A stretch of DNA of 64,000 bases from Pontibacterium granulatum (GCF_029961155.1 NZ_JASBRH010000017.1:17732-81731); one strand, 5' to 3'. Counted from the stretch's first letter, positions 18,144 through 29,496 are shown. Translations and numbers: made by a program. Notes: generated from the letters alone by a model not told the origin.

Positions 18144-19349
18144 ATGCAGAGACTTACTAACCGACAAATTGTTTTAGGTATTACCGGTGGAATTGCCGCC
18201 TATAAAAGCGCTGAACTGACCCGTTTGCTGAAGGGCGCCGGTGCTGATGTTCGGGTAGTGATGACCCCGGCAGCGACCGAGTTTATCACCCCACTGACGC
18301 TACAGGCACTGTCCGGCAATCCGGTGCATCTGCACCTGCTGGATACCGAAGCGGAAGCGGGCATGGGCCACATCGAGCTGGCCAAGTGGGCCGACCTGGT
18401 ATTGATCGCCCCTGCCAGTGCCGACTTTATGGCCCGTATGGCCGCCGGTCAGGGCAACGACCTGCTGACCACCCTATGCCTGGCCACCGATGCGCCGATC
18501 TGTCTGGCGCCGGCTATGAACCAGGCGATGTGGCGTGACGATACGACCCAGGAAAACGCGAAGAAACTGGAAGCCCGTGGCGTGAAGCTGTTCGGCCCAG
18601 CCAGCGGCGAACAGGCCTGTGGCGACACCGGCCCAGGCCGCATGATGGAGCCGGTTGAACTGGCCGAGCTGGCCGCGCACCAATTCGAGCGTGGTTTACT
18701 GACCGGTAAGACTGTCTTTATCACCGCCGGCCCAACCCGCGAACCGCTGGATCCGGTGCGTTACATCTCCAACCACAGCTCCGGCAAGATGGGTTACGCG
18801 CTGGCAGAGGCCGCAATCGACGCCGGCGCCAAAGTGAAGCTGATCAGTGGACCGGTCAACCTGGCCGCCCCTGACCGCGTCGAGCGCGTATCCGTACAGT
18901 CGGCTGAAGATATGCTGGCCGCCTCCCTGGACGGTCTGGAGCAGTGCGATATTTTTATCGCCTCCGCTGCCGTCGCCGACTATCGCCCCACAGCGATTGC
19001 CGAGCACAAAATCAAGAAGGGTAATGAAGAGATCATGGAGTTGCACCTGGTGAAAAACCCGGACATCGTGGCAACCGTGGCCTCCCGCGCAGATAAACCG
19101 TTTACCGTCGGTTTTGCCGCCGAGACCCAGGATGTTCTCAGTTACGCCCGCGGCAAGCTGGAGCGCAAAAACCTGGACATGATCGTGGCCAACGACGTAT
19201 CCCGCAGCGATATCGGCTTCAACAGCGACGAGAACGCCGTCACCCTGGTAACCGCCGATGCCGACCTGGAACTGCCTCAGGCCTCCAAACGCCAGCTGGC
19301 CGGTCAGCTGATCGCCCATATCGCCCAGTCTTATTACAAAGTACGCTGA
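18144..19349 (+). CDS. coaBC: Bifunctional phosphopantothenoylcysteine decarboxylase/synthetase
   Basis: A 401-residue coenzyme A enzyme. The N-terminal flavin-dependent decarboxylase (CoaC) starts [21 protein letters not shown] and has APAMNQAMW near residue 135, the catalytic and substrate-binding motif. The C-terminal synthetase (CoaB) starts near 190 with [20 protein letters not shown] and has [10 protein letters not shown] and the conserved KIKK near 290. ATG 18144 is used; a TTG nine bases earlier is in frame. First gene of coaBC-dut-algC-argB-slmA, with 10 bases to dut. Confidence 0.97.
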   Translation: MQRLTNRQIVLGITGGIAAYKSAELTRLLKGAGADVRVVMTPAATEFITPLTLQALSGNPVHLHLLDTEAEAGMGHIELAKWADLVLIAPASADFMARMAAGQGNDLLTTLCLATDAPICLAPAMNQAMWRDDTTQENAKKLEARGVKLFGPASGEQACGDTGPGRMMEPVELAELAAHQFERGLLTGKTVFITAGPTREPLDPVRYISNHSSGKMGYALAEAAIDAGAKVKLISGPVNLAAPDRVERVSVQSAEDMLAASLDGLEQCDIFIASAAVADYRPTAIAEHKIKKGNEEIMELHLVKNPDIVATVASRADKPFTVGFAAETQDVLSYARGKLERKNLDMIVANDVSRSDIGFNSDENAVTLVTADADLELPQASKRQLAGQLIAHIAQSYYKVR

Positions 19350-19359
19350 TTGTCAGGCC

Positions 19360-19815
19360 ATGAAGAAACTACAAGTTAAACTGCTCGACCCTCGCATTGG
19401 CTCCGAGTTTCCCCTGCCAGAATACGCCACACCGGGTTCAGCCGGCCTCGACCTGCGCGCGTGTCTGGATGAGACCCTGACCCTGGAACCGGGTCAGACC
19501 GAGCTGATCCCAACCGGCCTGTCGATCCATATCGAAGACCCCAACCTGTGCGCGATGATCCTGCCGCGTTCCGGCCTGGGTCATAAACACGGCATCGTGC
19601 TGGGCAACCTGGTGGGCCTGATCGATTCCGACTACCAGGGCCAGCTGTTTGTTTCCTGCTGGAACCGTGGCCACACCACATTTGAAGTTACGCCGGGCGA
19701 ACGGATTGCCCAGTTGGTACTGGTCCCTGTGGTCCAGGCTGACTTTGAAGTTGTAGACGAATTCAGTGACAGCCACCGCGGTGAAGGCGGCTTTGGCTCC
19801 TCGGGTCGCCATTAA
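19360..19815 (+). CDS. dut: Deoxyuridine triphosphatase (dUTPase)
   Basis: A 151-residue trimeric dUTPase that turns dUTP into dUMP and pyrophosphate. The five family motifs are visible: [39 protein letters not shown] and the C-terminal [10 protein letters not shown] that closes the active site. Length is normal. It sits 10 bases after coaBC and 25 before algC. Confidence 0.98.
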   Translation: MKKLQVKLLDPRIGSEFPLPEYATPGSAGLDLRACLDETLTLEPGQTELIPTGLSIHIEDPNLCAMILPRSGLGHKHGIVLGNLVGLIDSDYQGQLFVSCWNRGHTTFEVTPGERIAQLVLVPVVQADFEVVDEFSDSHRGEGGFGSSGRH

Positions 19816-19840
19816 TCATTTTTCAAAAGGACATTGCACC

Positions 19841-21229
19841 ATGCGTTACCAACTTAAGGATCTCGATCAGACCATCTTTCGGGCCTACGACATTCGCGGC
19901 ATTGTAGGCACCGCACTGACCGACGATACCGTGTACCACCTGGGTCGAGCATTCGCGGCCGAAGCGCTGAGCCAAAAGGTCAACACCATCAATGTGGCAG
20001 CCGACGGTCGCCTGTCCAGCCCCCACCTGAAAAACCTGCTGAGCCAGGGCCTGACCGATGGTGGCTGCAACGTAATCGACAACGGCTACGTGCCAACCCC
20101 ACTGCTCTACTTCGCCGCCAATCACGACGAGCAGTGCACCGGCGTGATGATCACCGGCAGTCACAACCCAAGTGACTACAACGGCTTCAAGATGATGATC
20201 AACGGCCACACCCTGTCCGGCGACGATATCCAGACACTGAAACGCCGCATTATCGAAAAGGATTACTCCGAAGGCGAAGGCAGCATACGTGAGCAGGATG
20301 TGCGCCCGCAGTACCAGGAGCGCGTGCTGTCCGACGTAAAACTGGCGCGCCCACTGAAAGTGGTTGTGGACTGCGGTAACGGCATCCCGGGCGACATCGC
20401 ACCGGGCCTGATCGAGAAACTGGGCTGCGACGTCACGCCGCTGTACTGTGAAGTGGATGGCACCTTCCCGAACCACCACCCGGATCCGGGCAAGCCGAAG
20501 AACCTGGTGGATGCAATCGCCAAGGTGAAAGAGATCGGCGCCGACCTGGGCCTGGCGTTTGACGGCGACGGTGACCGTGTGGGCGTCATCACCCCTCAGG
20601 GCAAGATCATCTACCCGGATCGCGTCATGATGCTGTTTGCCGAAGACATCCTGAGCCGCAACCCGGGCGCAGAGATCATCTTCGACGTGAAATGCTCTCG
20701 TCTACTGGCCAACGTGATTCGCGACGCAGGCGGTAAGGCCACCATGTGGAAAACCGGCCACTCCCTGATCAAGGGCAAAATGAAAGAGACCGGCGCCCTG
20801 CTGGCAGGCGAAATGAGCGGCCACATCTTCTTCAAGGAACGCTGGTTCGGCTTCGACGACGGTCTCTACAGCGCTGTGCGCCTGCTGGAGATCCTCGCCA
20901 GCCGTGAGGAGGACGCCGACGCCCTGTTTGATGCGTATCCGGAAGATGTGAGCACCCCGGAGCTGAACATCGATGTGACCGACGAAGGCAAGTTCAGCAT
21001 CATCGAAGGTCTGCAGGCCCTGGAGTTTGAAGGTGGTGAGGCCAACCGTATAGACGGTGTGCGCGTCGACTACCCGGACGGTTGGGGCCTGATCCGTGCG
21101 TCCAACACCACACCGGTTCTGGTGCTGCGTTTTGAGGCAGAATCAGAAACCGCCCTGGAGCGTATTCGCGACCAGTTCCAACAACGCCTGTCTCAGGTTG
21201 ATGCGTCCCTGACCATCCCACAGGACTGA
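19841..21229 (+). CDS. algC: Phosphomannomutase/phosphoglucomutase
   Basis: A 462-residue alpha-D-phosphohexomutase. The phosphoserine loop is MITGSHNPSDYNGFK near residue 103, the metal loop FDGDGDRVGV near 240, the sugar-recognition loop GEMSGH near 325, and the phosphate-binding loop RASNTTPVLVLRFEA near the C-terminus. It makes mannose-1-phosphate and glucose-1-phosphate, precursors for surface polysaccharide, so it may feed the locus at 43-63 kb. ATG 19841 is chosen, with AAGGA upstream; an earlier in-frame start would lie inside dut. Confidence 0.96.
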   Translation: MRYQLKDLDQTIFRAYDIRGIVGTALTDDTVYHLGRAFAAEALSQKVNTINVAADGRLSSPHLKNLLSQGLTDGGCNVIDNGYVPTPLLYFAANHDEQCTGVMITGSHNPSDYNGFKMMINGHTLSGDDIQTLKRRIIEKDYSEGEGSIREQDVRPQYQERVLSDVKLARPLKVVVDCGNGIPGDIAPGLIEKLGCDVTPLYCEVDGTFPNHHPDPGKPKNLVDAIAKVKEIGADLGLAFDGDGDRVGVITPQGKIIYPDRVMMLFAEDILSRNPGAEIIFDVKCSRLLANVIRDAGGKATMWKTGHSLIKGKMKETGALLAGEMSGHIFFKERWFGFDDGLYSAVRLLEILASREEDADALFDAYPEDVSTPELNIDVTDEGKFSIIEGLQALEFEGGEANRIDGVRVDYPDGWGLIRASNTTPVLVLRFEAESETALERIRDQFQQRLSQVDASLTIPQD

Positions 21230-21292
21230 GTTTGATCCCAAGTGCCCGCTACTCTGAGGTACCGGGCACTTCTGCGTACAGAAGGACAATAA

Positions 21293-22195
<903 letters not shown>

Positions 22196-22207
22196 TAAGG
22201 ACCGGGA

Positions 22208-22813
22208 ATGACCGCACAAGAGAAACAGAAAGTATCCCGTTACGAGCAGATCCTGCAGGCCCTGGCCCAGATGCTGGAAGTCAACCCGGGTGCCCGCATC
22301 ACCACTGCCGCACTGGCGAAAGAGGTGGGTGTATCGGAAGCGGCTTTGTACCGCCACTTTCCAAGCAAGGCACGCATGTTTGAAGGCCTGATCGGCTTCA
22401 TTGAAGACACCGTCTTCACCCGCGTGAGCATGATCACCAAATCGGAGGCCGACGGCGTGCGTCAGTGTGAGCAGATCCTCACTCTGCTGCTGGCCTTCGT
22501 ACAGAAGAACCCCGGCATGGCCCGCATCCTGACCGGCGACGCTCTGTCCGGCGAAACCGATCGCTTGCGCACCCGCGTCAACCAGTTCTTCGAACGCCTG
22601 GAAACCCAGATCAAACAGGTACTGCGCGAAGCGGAAGCCCGCGAAGGCCTGCGTACGCAGATCACCCCGGGCGCCAGCGCCAACCTGCTGATGGCCGCAG
22701 CTGAAGGCCGTATCCGCCAGTTTGTGCGCAGCGAATTCAAGCGCAGCCCAACCGAGCAATGGGATGACCAGTGGCCACGTCTGGCTGCTGCGGTATTCCG
22801 CCCAGCGGTTTAA
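22208..22813 (+). CDS. slmA: Nucleoid occlusion factor SlmA (TetR fold)
   Basis: A 201-residue TetR-family protein. The helix-turn-helix is ITTAALAKEVGVSEAALYRHFPSK (residues about 32-55; pattern noted, not a full motif quote), and the C-terminal half is the all-helical dimer domain. SlmA binds sites on the chromosome and blocks FtsZ ring assembly over DNA. It lies 12 bases after argB, and a strong hairpin follows, so it ends the operon. Confidence 0.95.
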   Translation: MTAQEKQKVSRYEQILQALAQMLEVNPGARITTAALAKEVGVSEAALYRHFPSKARMFEGLIGFIEDTVFTRVSMITKSEADGVRQCEQILTLLLAFVQKNPGMARILTGDALSGETDRLRTRVNQFFERLETQIKQVLREAEAREGLRTQITPGASANLLMAAAEGRIRQFVRSEFKRSPTEQWDDQWPRLAAAVFRPAV

Positions 22814-22830
22814 CCGCTTAGCTCAATCCA

Positions 22831-22856
22831 ATACGGGAGGCCTCAGCCTCCCGTAT
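22831..22856 (+). terminator. Hairpin terminator after slmA
   Basis: A perfect 11-bp stem ATACGGGAGGC/GCCTCCCGTAT with a four-base loop, 17 bases after the slmA stop. The T tract is interrupted (CTATCTTT), so termination may be partial. Confidence 0.75.
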
Positions 22857-22901
22857 CTATCTTTACCACCACCGCAAACTACCTGACGGGCCCAATATCC
22901 C

Positions 22902-23678
22902 ATGGATCTGATACTGGATCAGCTACTGCTATTCACCCTCTCACTCTTTGCCAACGGCCTTTCGGCGATGGCGGGCGGTGGCGCCGGATTGCTACAGCTG
23001 CCGGTATTACTGTTTCTGGGACTGAGTTTTCCGGTGGCCCTGGCGACCCATAAGATTGCCAGTGTCGCGCTGGGCATCGGCGCTACCCTGCGTCACCTGC
23101 GCGAAGGTTCGCTGGACTACCGCTTCTGCGGGTATATCCTCGCCTGGGGCCTGCCGGGGGTTGTTCTGGGGGCCTACGTGATCCTGCAATTGCCGGAAGC
23201 CTGGACCATTCTGGCGCTCGGCATCCTGACGACAGGATTAGGGGTTTACTCCTTTTCCAAGAAACAATTGGGCATGGAGTATCAGCCACGTAACCGGGAA
23301 GGCAACGGTCTGATGGCCGGTGGCGCGGCGCTGTTTCTGATCGGCTTCCTGAACGGTTCTCTGACCTCGGGCACCGGCCTGTTTGTCACCCTGTGGCTGG
23401 TGTTCTGGTTTGGCTTCGACTACAAACGTGCCGTCACCTACGTGCTGATTCTGGTGGGGTTGTTCTGGAACTCATCCGGTGCGCTAACCGTGGCGCTGCA
23501 GCAGCCACCCCAATGGGATTGGCTGCCGGCGTTGTTGGTGGGGGCGGTTATCGGCTCCTACACCGGGGCGCATCTGGCAATCAGCCGTGGTAACAAACTG
23601 GTCAAACGGGCCTTCGAGACCCTGACCGTGATGGTGGGGATCAAGTTAATCGGTGACGGTCTCGCCCTGCTGTTCTGA
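22902..23678 (+). CDS. TauE/SafE-family sulfite exporter-like membrane protein
   Basis: A 258-residue protein with about seven to eight hydrophobic segments. The glycine-rich NGLSAMAGGGAGLLQLP near residue 20 and the second-half counterpart FLIGFLNGSLTSGTGLF near 145 are the twin repeats of the TauE/SafE (DUF81) family. Members export sulfite, sulfoacetate or other anions; the substrate here is unknown. Its end overlaps the convergent yibQ-like gene by 33 bases. Confidence 0.88.
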   Translation: MDLILDQLLLFTLSLFANGLSAMAGGGAGLLQLPVLLFLGLSFPVALATHKIASVALGIGATLRHLREGSLDYRFCGYILAWGLPGVVLGAYVILQLPEAWTILALGILTTGLGVYSFSKKQLGMEYQPRNREGNGLMAGGAALFLIGFLNGSLTSGTGLFVTLWLVFWFGFDYKRAVTYVLILVGLFWNSSGALTVALQQPPQWDWLPALLVGAVIGSYTGAHLAISRGNKLVKRAFETLTVMVGIKLIGDGLALLF

Positions 23679-24497
23679 CGACACCTGAGTGGCCACGGCC
23701 AGCTGGACCTTATTTTGCGCCCTTTCCGTCAAATATCGCTTGATGCTGGGATTCACAATGGACGAAGCCGGCACCAGGCGGATACCTTTGGCGCGCAGGG
23801 TCGGCAGCGTTTTCGCCAGATAGCTGGAGGTCTCCGGGTAAGGATGCCCGATCACCACCACAAAACCAAACCGTTCTGCAACGCCCAGTGCACGCTTAAA
23901 CTGTCCGTCGATAAACGCCTCATCGATCTGGTGATCAAGGAACACGTGGCGTTTCAGGTAGGGCACCTGAGCCTCCCGCGCTTTCTTCCAGCCCACGGTT
24001 TTCACCGTGGTCAGGCTATCAATAAAGTAGAGATCCCGTGCCTTCAGGGTTTCCATCACCCAGCTCATCGGCTCTTCCATACTGGTCAACAGGCTCCCCA
24101 TGTGGTTGTTCACACCGCTGACATACGGTGTTGCATCCAGCGCCTCATTCAGGCCCGCCTGCAACGCATCGCGCTGCATGTCGACTGTGAGCGCACCGGG
24201 CCCCAACGCCTTAGCACGGGTATTGGCCATCGGCACGTGCAACATCACTTCACGTCCGCTCTCATGGGCGGCTTGGGCGAAACGTTTGGCGTAGGGGGTA
24301 TAAGGTAGGATTGAATAGGTTACTGCGCCAGGCAGGGCCAGAGCAGCCTCCCCTTTTGCCAGGTTGTAACCCATATCATCAATGATCAGCACCATCCGTG
24401 GTTCGAAGTCGGACTCCTCCGCCTGAAGGAGCCCTGAAAAAGCTGTTATCCACAGCAAAAAGCTGAGCCTTAGGCCCAGCGTCCCTAATGAGATCAA
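23646..24497 (-). CDS. yibQ: Divergent polysaccharide deacetylase-family protein (YibQ-like)
   Basis: A 283-residue exported protein. A signal peptide (LRLSFLLWITAFSGLLQA) is followed by the DUF610 core: VLIIDDMGYN near residue 37, MLHVPMAN near 90, GVNNHMGS near 130 and VVVIGHPYPET near 220. The fold is that of carbohydrate esterase family 4, with altered active-site residues. The frame starts with TTG 24497, supported by AGGA 8 bases upstream; no better ATG precedes the signal peptide. It follows ctpA by two bases, in the gpmI-envC-ctpA-yibQ run linked to cell wall upkeep. Confidence 0.9.
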   Translation of the reverse strand: MISLGTLGLRLSFLLWITAFSGLLQAEESDFEPRMVLIIDDMGYNLAKGEAALALPGAVTYSILPYTPYAKRFAQAAHESGREVMLHVPMANTRAKALGPGALTVDMQRDALQAGLNEALDATPYVSGVNNHMGSLLTSMEEPMSWVMETLKARDLYFIDSLTTVKTVGWKKAREAQVPYLKRHVFLDHQIDEAFIDGQFKRALGVAERFGFVVVIGHPYPETSSYLAKTLPTLRAKGIRLVPASSIVNPSIKRYLTERAQNKVQLAVATQVSSEQQGETVTD

Positions 24498-24499
24498 GT

Positions 24500-25810
24500 T
24501 TACTTATCCTGTAACTTCACAATCGACAGCGCCTTCAGAAGGCTCAGCGCTTCAAACAACTGGAAATCGTCCCGCAACAGGGCTTTATCCTGCACCCGGC
24601 TGAGGCTAGCTTCGCTCTCGTTGTTCTGGCCGTTTTCCAAGTGGCCACTCAGGTCTTTCTCTTTCAGGTGCTCAACGCCACTGTCCAGCGGTTTCAGCTC
24701 GGCGTTCGCCACGTCGATATCCGGCTCAATGCCCTGTGCCTGAATGGAGCGACCGTTCGGGGTGAAGTAGCGTGCCGTCGTCAGCTTGATCGCACGGTCC
24801 TTGGCCAGCGGTAGAATCGTCTGTACAGACCCCTTACCAAAGCTGTCGGTCCCCATGATCACTGCACGCTTCTGGTCCTGCAGGGCACCGGCGACAATCT
24901 CGGATGCCGACGCAGAGCCACCGTTGATCAACACCACCAGTGGCAGGTCTGCCGCCACGGTCTGACTGTTGGCCTCAAACAGCTGGTCAGAGTTCGGCAA
25001 ACGGCCTTCGGTATATACGATAGTGCCTTCGGACAGGAACGCATTGCTCACATCCACCGCGGCCTGCAGCACACCACCCGGGTTGTTGCGCAGATCCAGC
25101 ACCAGACCGTTGAGTTCGCCCTCTTCCCGCAACGTCTCGAGCTGACGCGTCAGTTCCTTACCGGTATTCACCTGGAACTGGGTAATACGCAGGTAACCGT
25201 AACCTGGCTCAAGCAGACGGCTTTTCACGCTCGCGACGTGGATAATGTCACGCACCACCTTGATCTGCAGCGGCGCTTCACGCCCCTCACGCAGGATGGT
25301 CAGGATAATCGGCTCACCCGGCTCACCACGCATCAGGTTGATTGCTTCCTCCAGCGTCATGCTGGCAACGGGCTTGTCGTCCAGTTGGGTGATCAGGTCC
25401 CCCGCTTTTACACCGGCACGCTGCGCCGGGGTATCGTCGATAGGGGTAATGACGCGGATATAAGGCTCTTCCATACCCACTTCGATCCCCAGGCCACCAA
25501 ACTCACCGCTGGTGTGCACCTGCAGGCTTTCAAACTCTTCGGCGTCCATGTAGTTGGAGTGGGGATCCAGACCTGCAAGCATACCGCGCACGGCATCCTG
25601 CAGCAGCTTGGCATCATCGACCGGCTCTACGTAGGCATTTTTGATGCGGTCATATACTTCGGCAAAAAGACGCAACTCTTCCAGTGGCAGCTGCTTGGCG
25701 GGTTCCTGCGGTGCAGCCGGAGTTTCTGCTACGGCGTTAAACGCCACACCACAGAGGGAAGCCATCACCAGTGAACGCAGTGCGGTCTGCACTGCCTTGC
25801 GCAATTTCAT
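24500..25810 (-). CDS. ctpA: Carboxy-terminal processing protease (S41)
   Basis: A 436-residue exported serine protease. After the signal peptide (LRSLVMASLCGVAFNAVA) come an N-terminal helical part, a PDZ domain (about residues 90-180, with GLGIEVGMEEPYI) and the S41 catalytic domain. The catalytic serine is in INGGSASASEIVAGAL near 305 and the lysine in GTDSFGKGSVQT near 330. In relatives it degrades murein hydrolases with help from a lipoprotein adaptor. It is 27 bases downstream of envC, so substrate-regulator linkage is plausible. Confidence 0.96.
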   Translation of the reverse strand: MKLRKAVQTALRSLVMASLCGVAFNAVAETPAAPQEPAKQLPLEELRLFAEVYDRIKNAYVEPVDDAKLLQDAVRGMLAGLDPHSNYMDAEEFESLQVHTSGEFGGLGIEVGMEEPYIRVITPIDDTPAQRAGVKAGDLITQLDDKPVASMTLEEAINLMRGEPGEPIILTILREGREAPLQIKVVRDIIHVASVKSRLLEPGYGYLRITQFQVNTGKELTRQLETLREEGELNGLVLDLRNNPGGVLQAAVDVSNAFLSEGTIVYTEGRLPNSDQLFEANSQTVAADLPLVVLINGGSASASEIVAGALQDQKRAVIMGTDSFGKGSVQTILPLAKDRAIKLTTARYFTPNGRSIQAQGIEPDIDVANAELKPLDSGVEHLKEKDLSGHLENGQNNESEASLSRVQDKALLRDDFQLFEALSLLKALSIVKLQDK

Positions 25811-25837
25811 ATTCTGTTCCTTATCATCCGGAAGCGG

Positions 25838-27022
25838 CTATTGTTTTGCCAGCCAGCGTTTCGGGTTGGTCGCCTTTCCTTTATATCGGATCGCAAAATA
25901 GAGCCCCGGCTCACTGCGGCCACCGCTAGCACCAACGGTGGCAATGGTTTCACCGGCAGAGACCCAATCCCCCACTTCACGCTGTAGTGTTTCATTGTAG
26001 CCGTAAAGGGAAAGATAATTGCCACCGTGGTCGATAATCATCACCAAACCATGGCCGCGCAGCCAGTCAGAGAACACCACTCGTCCGTGGTGGGCAGCTT
26101 TAACGTCACGTCCCGCCTTCGTCGCAATCCAGACTCCATCATAACGGATATTGTCCGATACGCTACCAAAGCTACGCCGGATCTTACCGCTCACCGGCCA
26201 TGGCAGTTTACCCTTAAGTTCGCGGAACGCCTGGCCGTCACGGTCGAGCGCAACCTTATCGATGGCCCGCCGCACCTCTTTCAGCACTTTTTCCATACGC
26301 TCACGATCCGCCTTCAGGCGGGTGAGCCGTTGTTGATCCGACTTGATCTCACCCCGAATCGCCGCCAGCGTTTTAGCGCGCTCAGCACGGTTCTGTTCGA
26401 GGTCGTTTTTTTCCAGTTTCAGCTGACGGCGTTTCACCACCATCTTCTGCTCTGTGTCGGACAGCTCGGTTTCCGTATTGTTCAGCTGTGCCAGACGGAT
26501 TTTGAAGCTTTTGATCTGCCCCGCCAGTTCGCTGTTGATCGCACCGAAGTAGCGCATCATACGGGACAGCTCTTCCGGGTCCTTCTGCATCAGCAGCACC
26601 TGCAACCAGGGTTGTTCTCCCAGTTTGTACTGTTCGCGCAGTTGTTGGCTGATCGATACTGCCCGCTTGTTCAACTCCTTGCGCAGGGCATCACGCTTGC
26701 CCTCCAGGGAACCTGCGTGAGCCCCCAGACGGGAAAGCTGCTTATCGAGGGCATGAATCTGCTTGCTGATACGCGCGATCGAGAGTTCGCTTTTACGCAG
26801 CTGGCTGCTAAGGCTGGACGCCTCTCCTTCGCTCTTGGAGAGTTGTTTCTGCAGGCTCGCAATATCCTTTTTCAGCTTGCGAATCTGGGCTTCGGAGGCC
26901 TGGCCGTCTGCGGCGTACGCCACAGACGTCAGGGAAAAGAGGAGTAACAGCGGCAGGCAGATTCTGGCGAAAACGCTCAGTGCTCCACCTCCCCCTGCAT
27001 GCCGGGTCAAGTACGGCTCCAT
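25838..27022 (-). CDS. envC: EnvC-type murein hydrolase activator
   Basis: A 394-residue periplasmic protein. A signal peptide near residues 17-37 is followed by a long coiled coil (about 40-255) and a C-terminal LytM/M23 domain (about 275-394). The LytM domain is degenerate: the usual zinc histidine pattern is replaced, for example LSLYGYN where active enzymes have a YAH-type motif. This is expected for EnvC, which activates amidases AmiA/AmiB at the septum rather than cutting murein. It follows gpmI by 18 bases. Confidence 0.94.
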   Translation of the reverse strand: MEPYLTRHAGGGGALSVFARICLPLLLLFSLTSVAYAADGQASEAQIRKLKKDIASLQKQLSKSEGEASSLSSQLRKSELSIARISKQIHALDKQLSRLGAHAGSLEGKRDALRKELNKRAVSISQQLREQYKLGEQPWLQVLLMQKDPEELSRMMRYFGAINSELAGQIKSFKIRLAQLNNTETELSDTEQKMVVKRRQLKLEKNDLEQNRAERAKTLAAIRGEIKSDQQRLTRLKADRERMEKVLKEVRRAIDKVALDRDGQAFRELKGKLPWPVSGKIRRSFGSVSDNIRYDGVWIATKAGRDVKAAHHGRVVFSDWLRGHGLVMIIDHGGNYLSLYGYNETLQREVGDWVSAGETIATVGASGGRSEPGLYFAIRYKGKATNPKRWLAKQ

Positions 27023-27040
27023 CCTGATCCGGCCTGCCGC

Positions 27041-28594
27041 TTATTTGGCAACAAGCAGGGACTTGCCGGTCATCTCTGCCGGCGGTTCCAGCGCCATCAG
27101 ATCCAACAGGGTTGGCGCCAGATCACACAAAGCACCGTCTTTCAGGCTGATCTCGCCAGCACGCGGGCCGTCGTATACCAGCGCAACCGGCCAGATGGTG
27201 TGCGCGGTGTGGGGCTGCCCGGATTTAGGGTCAACCATCATCTCCACGTTACCGTGGTCGGCGGTGATCAGGGTTTCGCCCCCCACTTCAGCCATTGCTT
27301 CCAGTACCTGACGAATGCTGTCGTCCACCGTTTCAACCGCTTTCACTGCGGCGTCAAAGACACCGGTGTGGCCGACCATGTCGCCGTTGGCGTAGTTGCA
27401 GACGATCAGGTCGAATTTGCCGCTCTTGATCGCTTCAACCAGCTTCGCGGTCACTTCCGGTGCGCTCATCTCCGGCTGCAGGTCGTAGGTTGCAACGTCT
27501 GGGCTTGGCACCAGAATACGCTCTTCACCTGGGTAGACGTCTTCCTGACCGCCGTTGAAGAAGAAGGTGACGTGCGCATATTTCTCGGTTTCGGCGATTC
27601 GCAGCTGGGTTTTGCCCAGGCCGGACAGGTATTCCCCGAGATCGTTGGAGATCTTCAGCGGAGGGTACGCACACGCCGTGTCGATATCAGCCGCGTACTC
27701 AGTCATCATCACGTATTCGCTCAGTGCCGGTTTAACGGCACGTTCGAAACCGGTGAACGCGTCACCTTCCACAAAGCTGCGGGTGATTTCGCGGGCGCGG
27801 TCCGGACGGAAGTTGGCGCAGATCAGGGTATCGCCATCTTCCACTGTCGCCAGCGGTGCGCCGGATGCATCGGTAATCACGGTTGCCTGCACGAATTCGT
27901 CGTTTTCTTCACGCGCGTACGCCGCCGCCAGCGCTTCGGTGCCCGACTGTGCAGTCTGCGGCGCCTTACCCTGGGTCATCGCATCAAAGGCCAGCTGAAC
28001 ACGGTCCCAACGGTTGTCGCGGTCCATGGCGAAGTAGCGACCGACAACGGTGGCGATACCACCCAGTCCCAGCTCTGCAAATTTAGCCTGCACCTTCTGC
28101 AGGGACGGTTCGGCAGAACGTGGCGGCATATCACGGCCATCCAGAATCGCATGCATGTAGATCGCCTTGGCACCGCGCTTGGCGGCCATATCGATCAGCG
28201 CCAGGATGTGCTCTTCGTGGCTGTGCACACCACCCGGAGAGAGCAGGCCCAGCAGGTGAACCGCTTTACCCGCAGCAATCGCCTTGTCCATCGCGGCGAC
28301 CAGCACTTCATTTTCAAAGAAGTCGCCGTCGTCGATCGCCTTGGAGATACGGGTGAAGTTCTGGTACACGGTACGGCCTGCACCGATGTTCATGTGCCCT
28401 ACTTCGGAGTTCCCCATCTGTCCTTCCGGCAAACCCACCGCCATGCCGGAGGTGGCAATACGGGAAACAGGTCTGGTTGCCAGCAGGTTGTCCCATACCG
28501 GCGTGTTCGCAGCTTCGATTGCGGAAGACTCGGACGATTCGATACCGAAACCATCCAGGATGATAAGAGCTTTAGGTGCGCGCGCGTTCGTCAT
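27041..28594 (-). CDS. gpmI: Phosphoglycerate mutase, cofactor-independent
   Basis: A 517-residue manganese enzyme interconverting 3- and 2-phosphoglycerate. [13 protein letters not shown] gives the first metal aspartate, [16 protein letters not shown] the catalytic serine, and [10 protein letters not shown] the second metal cluster near residue 445. The ATG at 28594 fits the family; a longer in-frame reading adds 41 residues unlike any homologue. It heads the gpmI-envC-ctpA-yibQ run and is divergent from yibN. Confidence 0.97.
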   Translation of the reverse strand: MTNARAPKALIILDGFGIESSESSAIEAANTPVWDNLLATRPVSRIATSGMAVGLPEGQMGNSEVGHMNIGAGRTVYQNFTRISKAIDDGDFFENEVLVAAMDKAIAAGKAVHLLGLLSPGGVHSHEEHILALIDMAAKRGAKAIYMHAILDGRDMPPRSAEPSLQKVQAKFAELGLGGIATVVGRYFAMDRDNRWDRVQLAFDAMTQGKAPQTAQSGTEALAAAYAREENDEFVQATVITDASGAPLATVEDGDTLICANFRPDRAREITRSFVEGDAFTGFERAVKPALSEYVMMTEYAADIDTACAYPPLKISNDLGEYLSGLGKTQLRIAETEKYAHVTFFFNGGQEDVYPGEERILVPSPDVATYDLQPEMSAPEVTAKLVEAIKSGKFDLIVCNYANGDMVGHTGVFDAAVKAVETVDDSIRQVLEAMAEVGGETLITADHGNVEMMVDPKSGQPHTAHTIWPVALVYDGPRAGEISLKDGALCDLAPTLLDLMALEPPAEMTGKSLLVAK

Positions 28595-28821
28595 AACGGT
28601 TCTTGTTTTATCGCCATCAAATGAGTTCAGATTGCCCGCTATTCTACGCATTTCGGTGCCTGAACGCGAACGACTCACACCATGAAAAAGACCTATATAA
28701 AAGAAAAGATCGGACAATTGGAGAGAAATTGACTAACCGTCTTATCCCGGTCCTGATCGCGTTGTATACTTACCGGCTTTGATTTAACGCCAGACCCAAG
28801 CGGTCCTCCGAGTCGGGAAAA

Positions 28822-29238
28822 ATGATGGAACAAGTGATTGAGTTTATTGGTAACCATGTCCTTCTGGTTTCAGCCTGGTTGCTGACCCTGGCCATGTTGC
28901 TGTGGAACGAAAGCCGCCGTGCCGGCAAAGCCGTAACACCGGCCATCGCCACCCAGATGATCAATAAAGAAGACGCAGTAATCCTGGATATCCGTCCAAA
29001 GAAAGAGTGGGATACCGGCCGCATTACCGGCGCACGCCACATCCCGATGGCGGAGTTGGATCGTCGCATCGACGAACTGAACAAATTCAAAGAGAAGCCG
29101 ATCATTGTTGTCTGCAACCTGGGTCAGACTGCGGGTGCGGCAACCAAGAAACTGAAGGCGTCAGGTTTCACCAATGTAATGCGCCTGTCCGGTGGTATGA
29201 CCGAATGGAAAGGCCAGTCACTGCCAGTGGTTAAATAA
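28822..29238 (+). CDS. yibN: Membrane-anchored rhodanese-like sulfurtransferase
   Basis: A 138-residue protein with one N-terminal membrane segment (LLVSAWLLTLAMLLW) and a single rhodanese domain (about residues 38-135). The active-site cysteine is C98 in IVVCNLGQTAG. VILDIRPKKEWDTG and GARHIPMAEL are family motifs. YibN-type proteins lie next to grxC and secB in many gammaproteobacteria, as here, with three bases to grxC. A second ATG at codon 2 is equally possible. Confidence 0.93.
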   Translation: MMEQVIEFIGNHVLLVSAWLLTLAMLLWNESRRAGKAVTPAIATQMINKEDAVILDIRPKKEWDTGRITGARHIPMAELDRRIDELNKFKEKPIIVVCNLGQTAGAATKKLKASGFTNVMRLSGGMTEWKGQSLPVVK

Positions 29239-29241
29239 GCC

Positions 29242-29496
29242 ATGAAAGACACGCTGATTTACACCACTGCGATCTGCCCATTTTGCATCCGCGCCAAAAT
29301 GCTGCTGGATCACAAGGGCGTGCAATACACCGAAATCGACGTAAACCGCCAAGCCGGTGCCCGTCAGGAGATGATGGCCCGTGCCCGGCGCCACACCGTA
29401 CCGCAGATTTTTGTCGGCGATACCCATGTGGGCGGTTGCGACGACCTATTTGCCTTAGAGCATCAGGGTAAACTCGACGCCTTGCTCGCCGAATAA
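29242..29496 (+). CDS. grxC: Glutaredoxin 3
   Basis: An 84-residue glutaredoxin with the redox motif CPFC at residues 12-15, HTVPQIFVG (cis-proline loop) and HVGGCDDLFAL (glutathione site). It reduces protein disulfides with glutathione in the cytoplasm. Middle gene of yibN-grxC-secB. Confidence 0.97.
   Translation: MKDTLIYTTAICPFCIRAKMLLDHKGVQYTEIDVNRQAGARQEMMARARRHTVPQIFVGDTHVGGCDDLFALEHQGKLDALLAE

Noticed and set aside
26999..28624. Open frame of 541 codons opposite gpmI
   Set aside because: Antisense to a certain phosphoglycerate mutase gene; no recognisable motif.
28729..28770. Possible promoter TTGACT with TATACT before yibN
   Set aside because: The hexamers are 30 bases apart, too far for a sigma-70 promoter; TATACT alone has no good -35.
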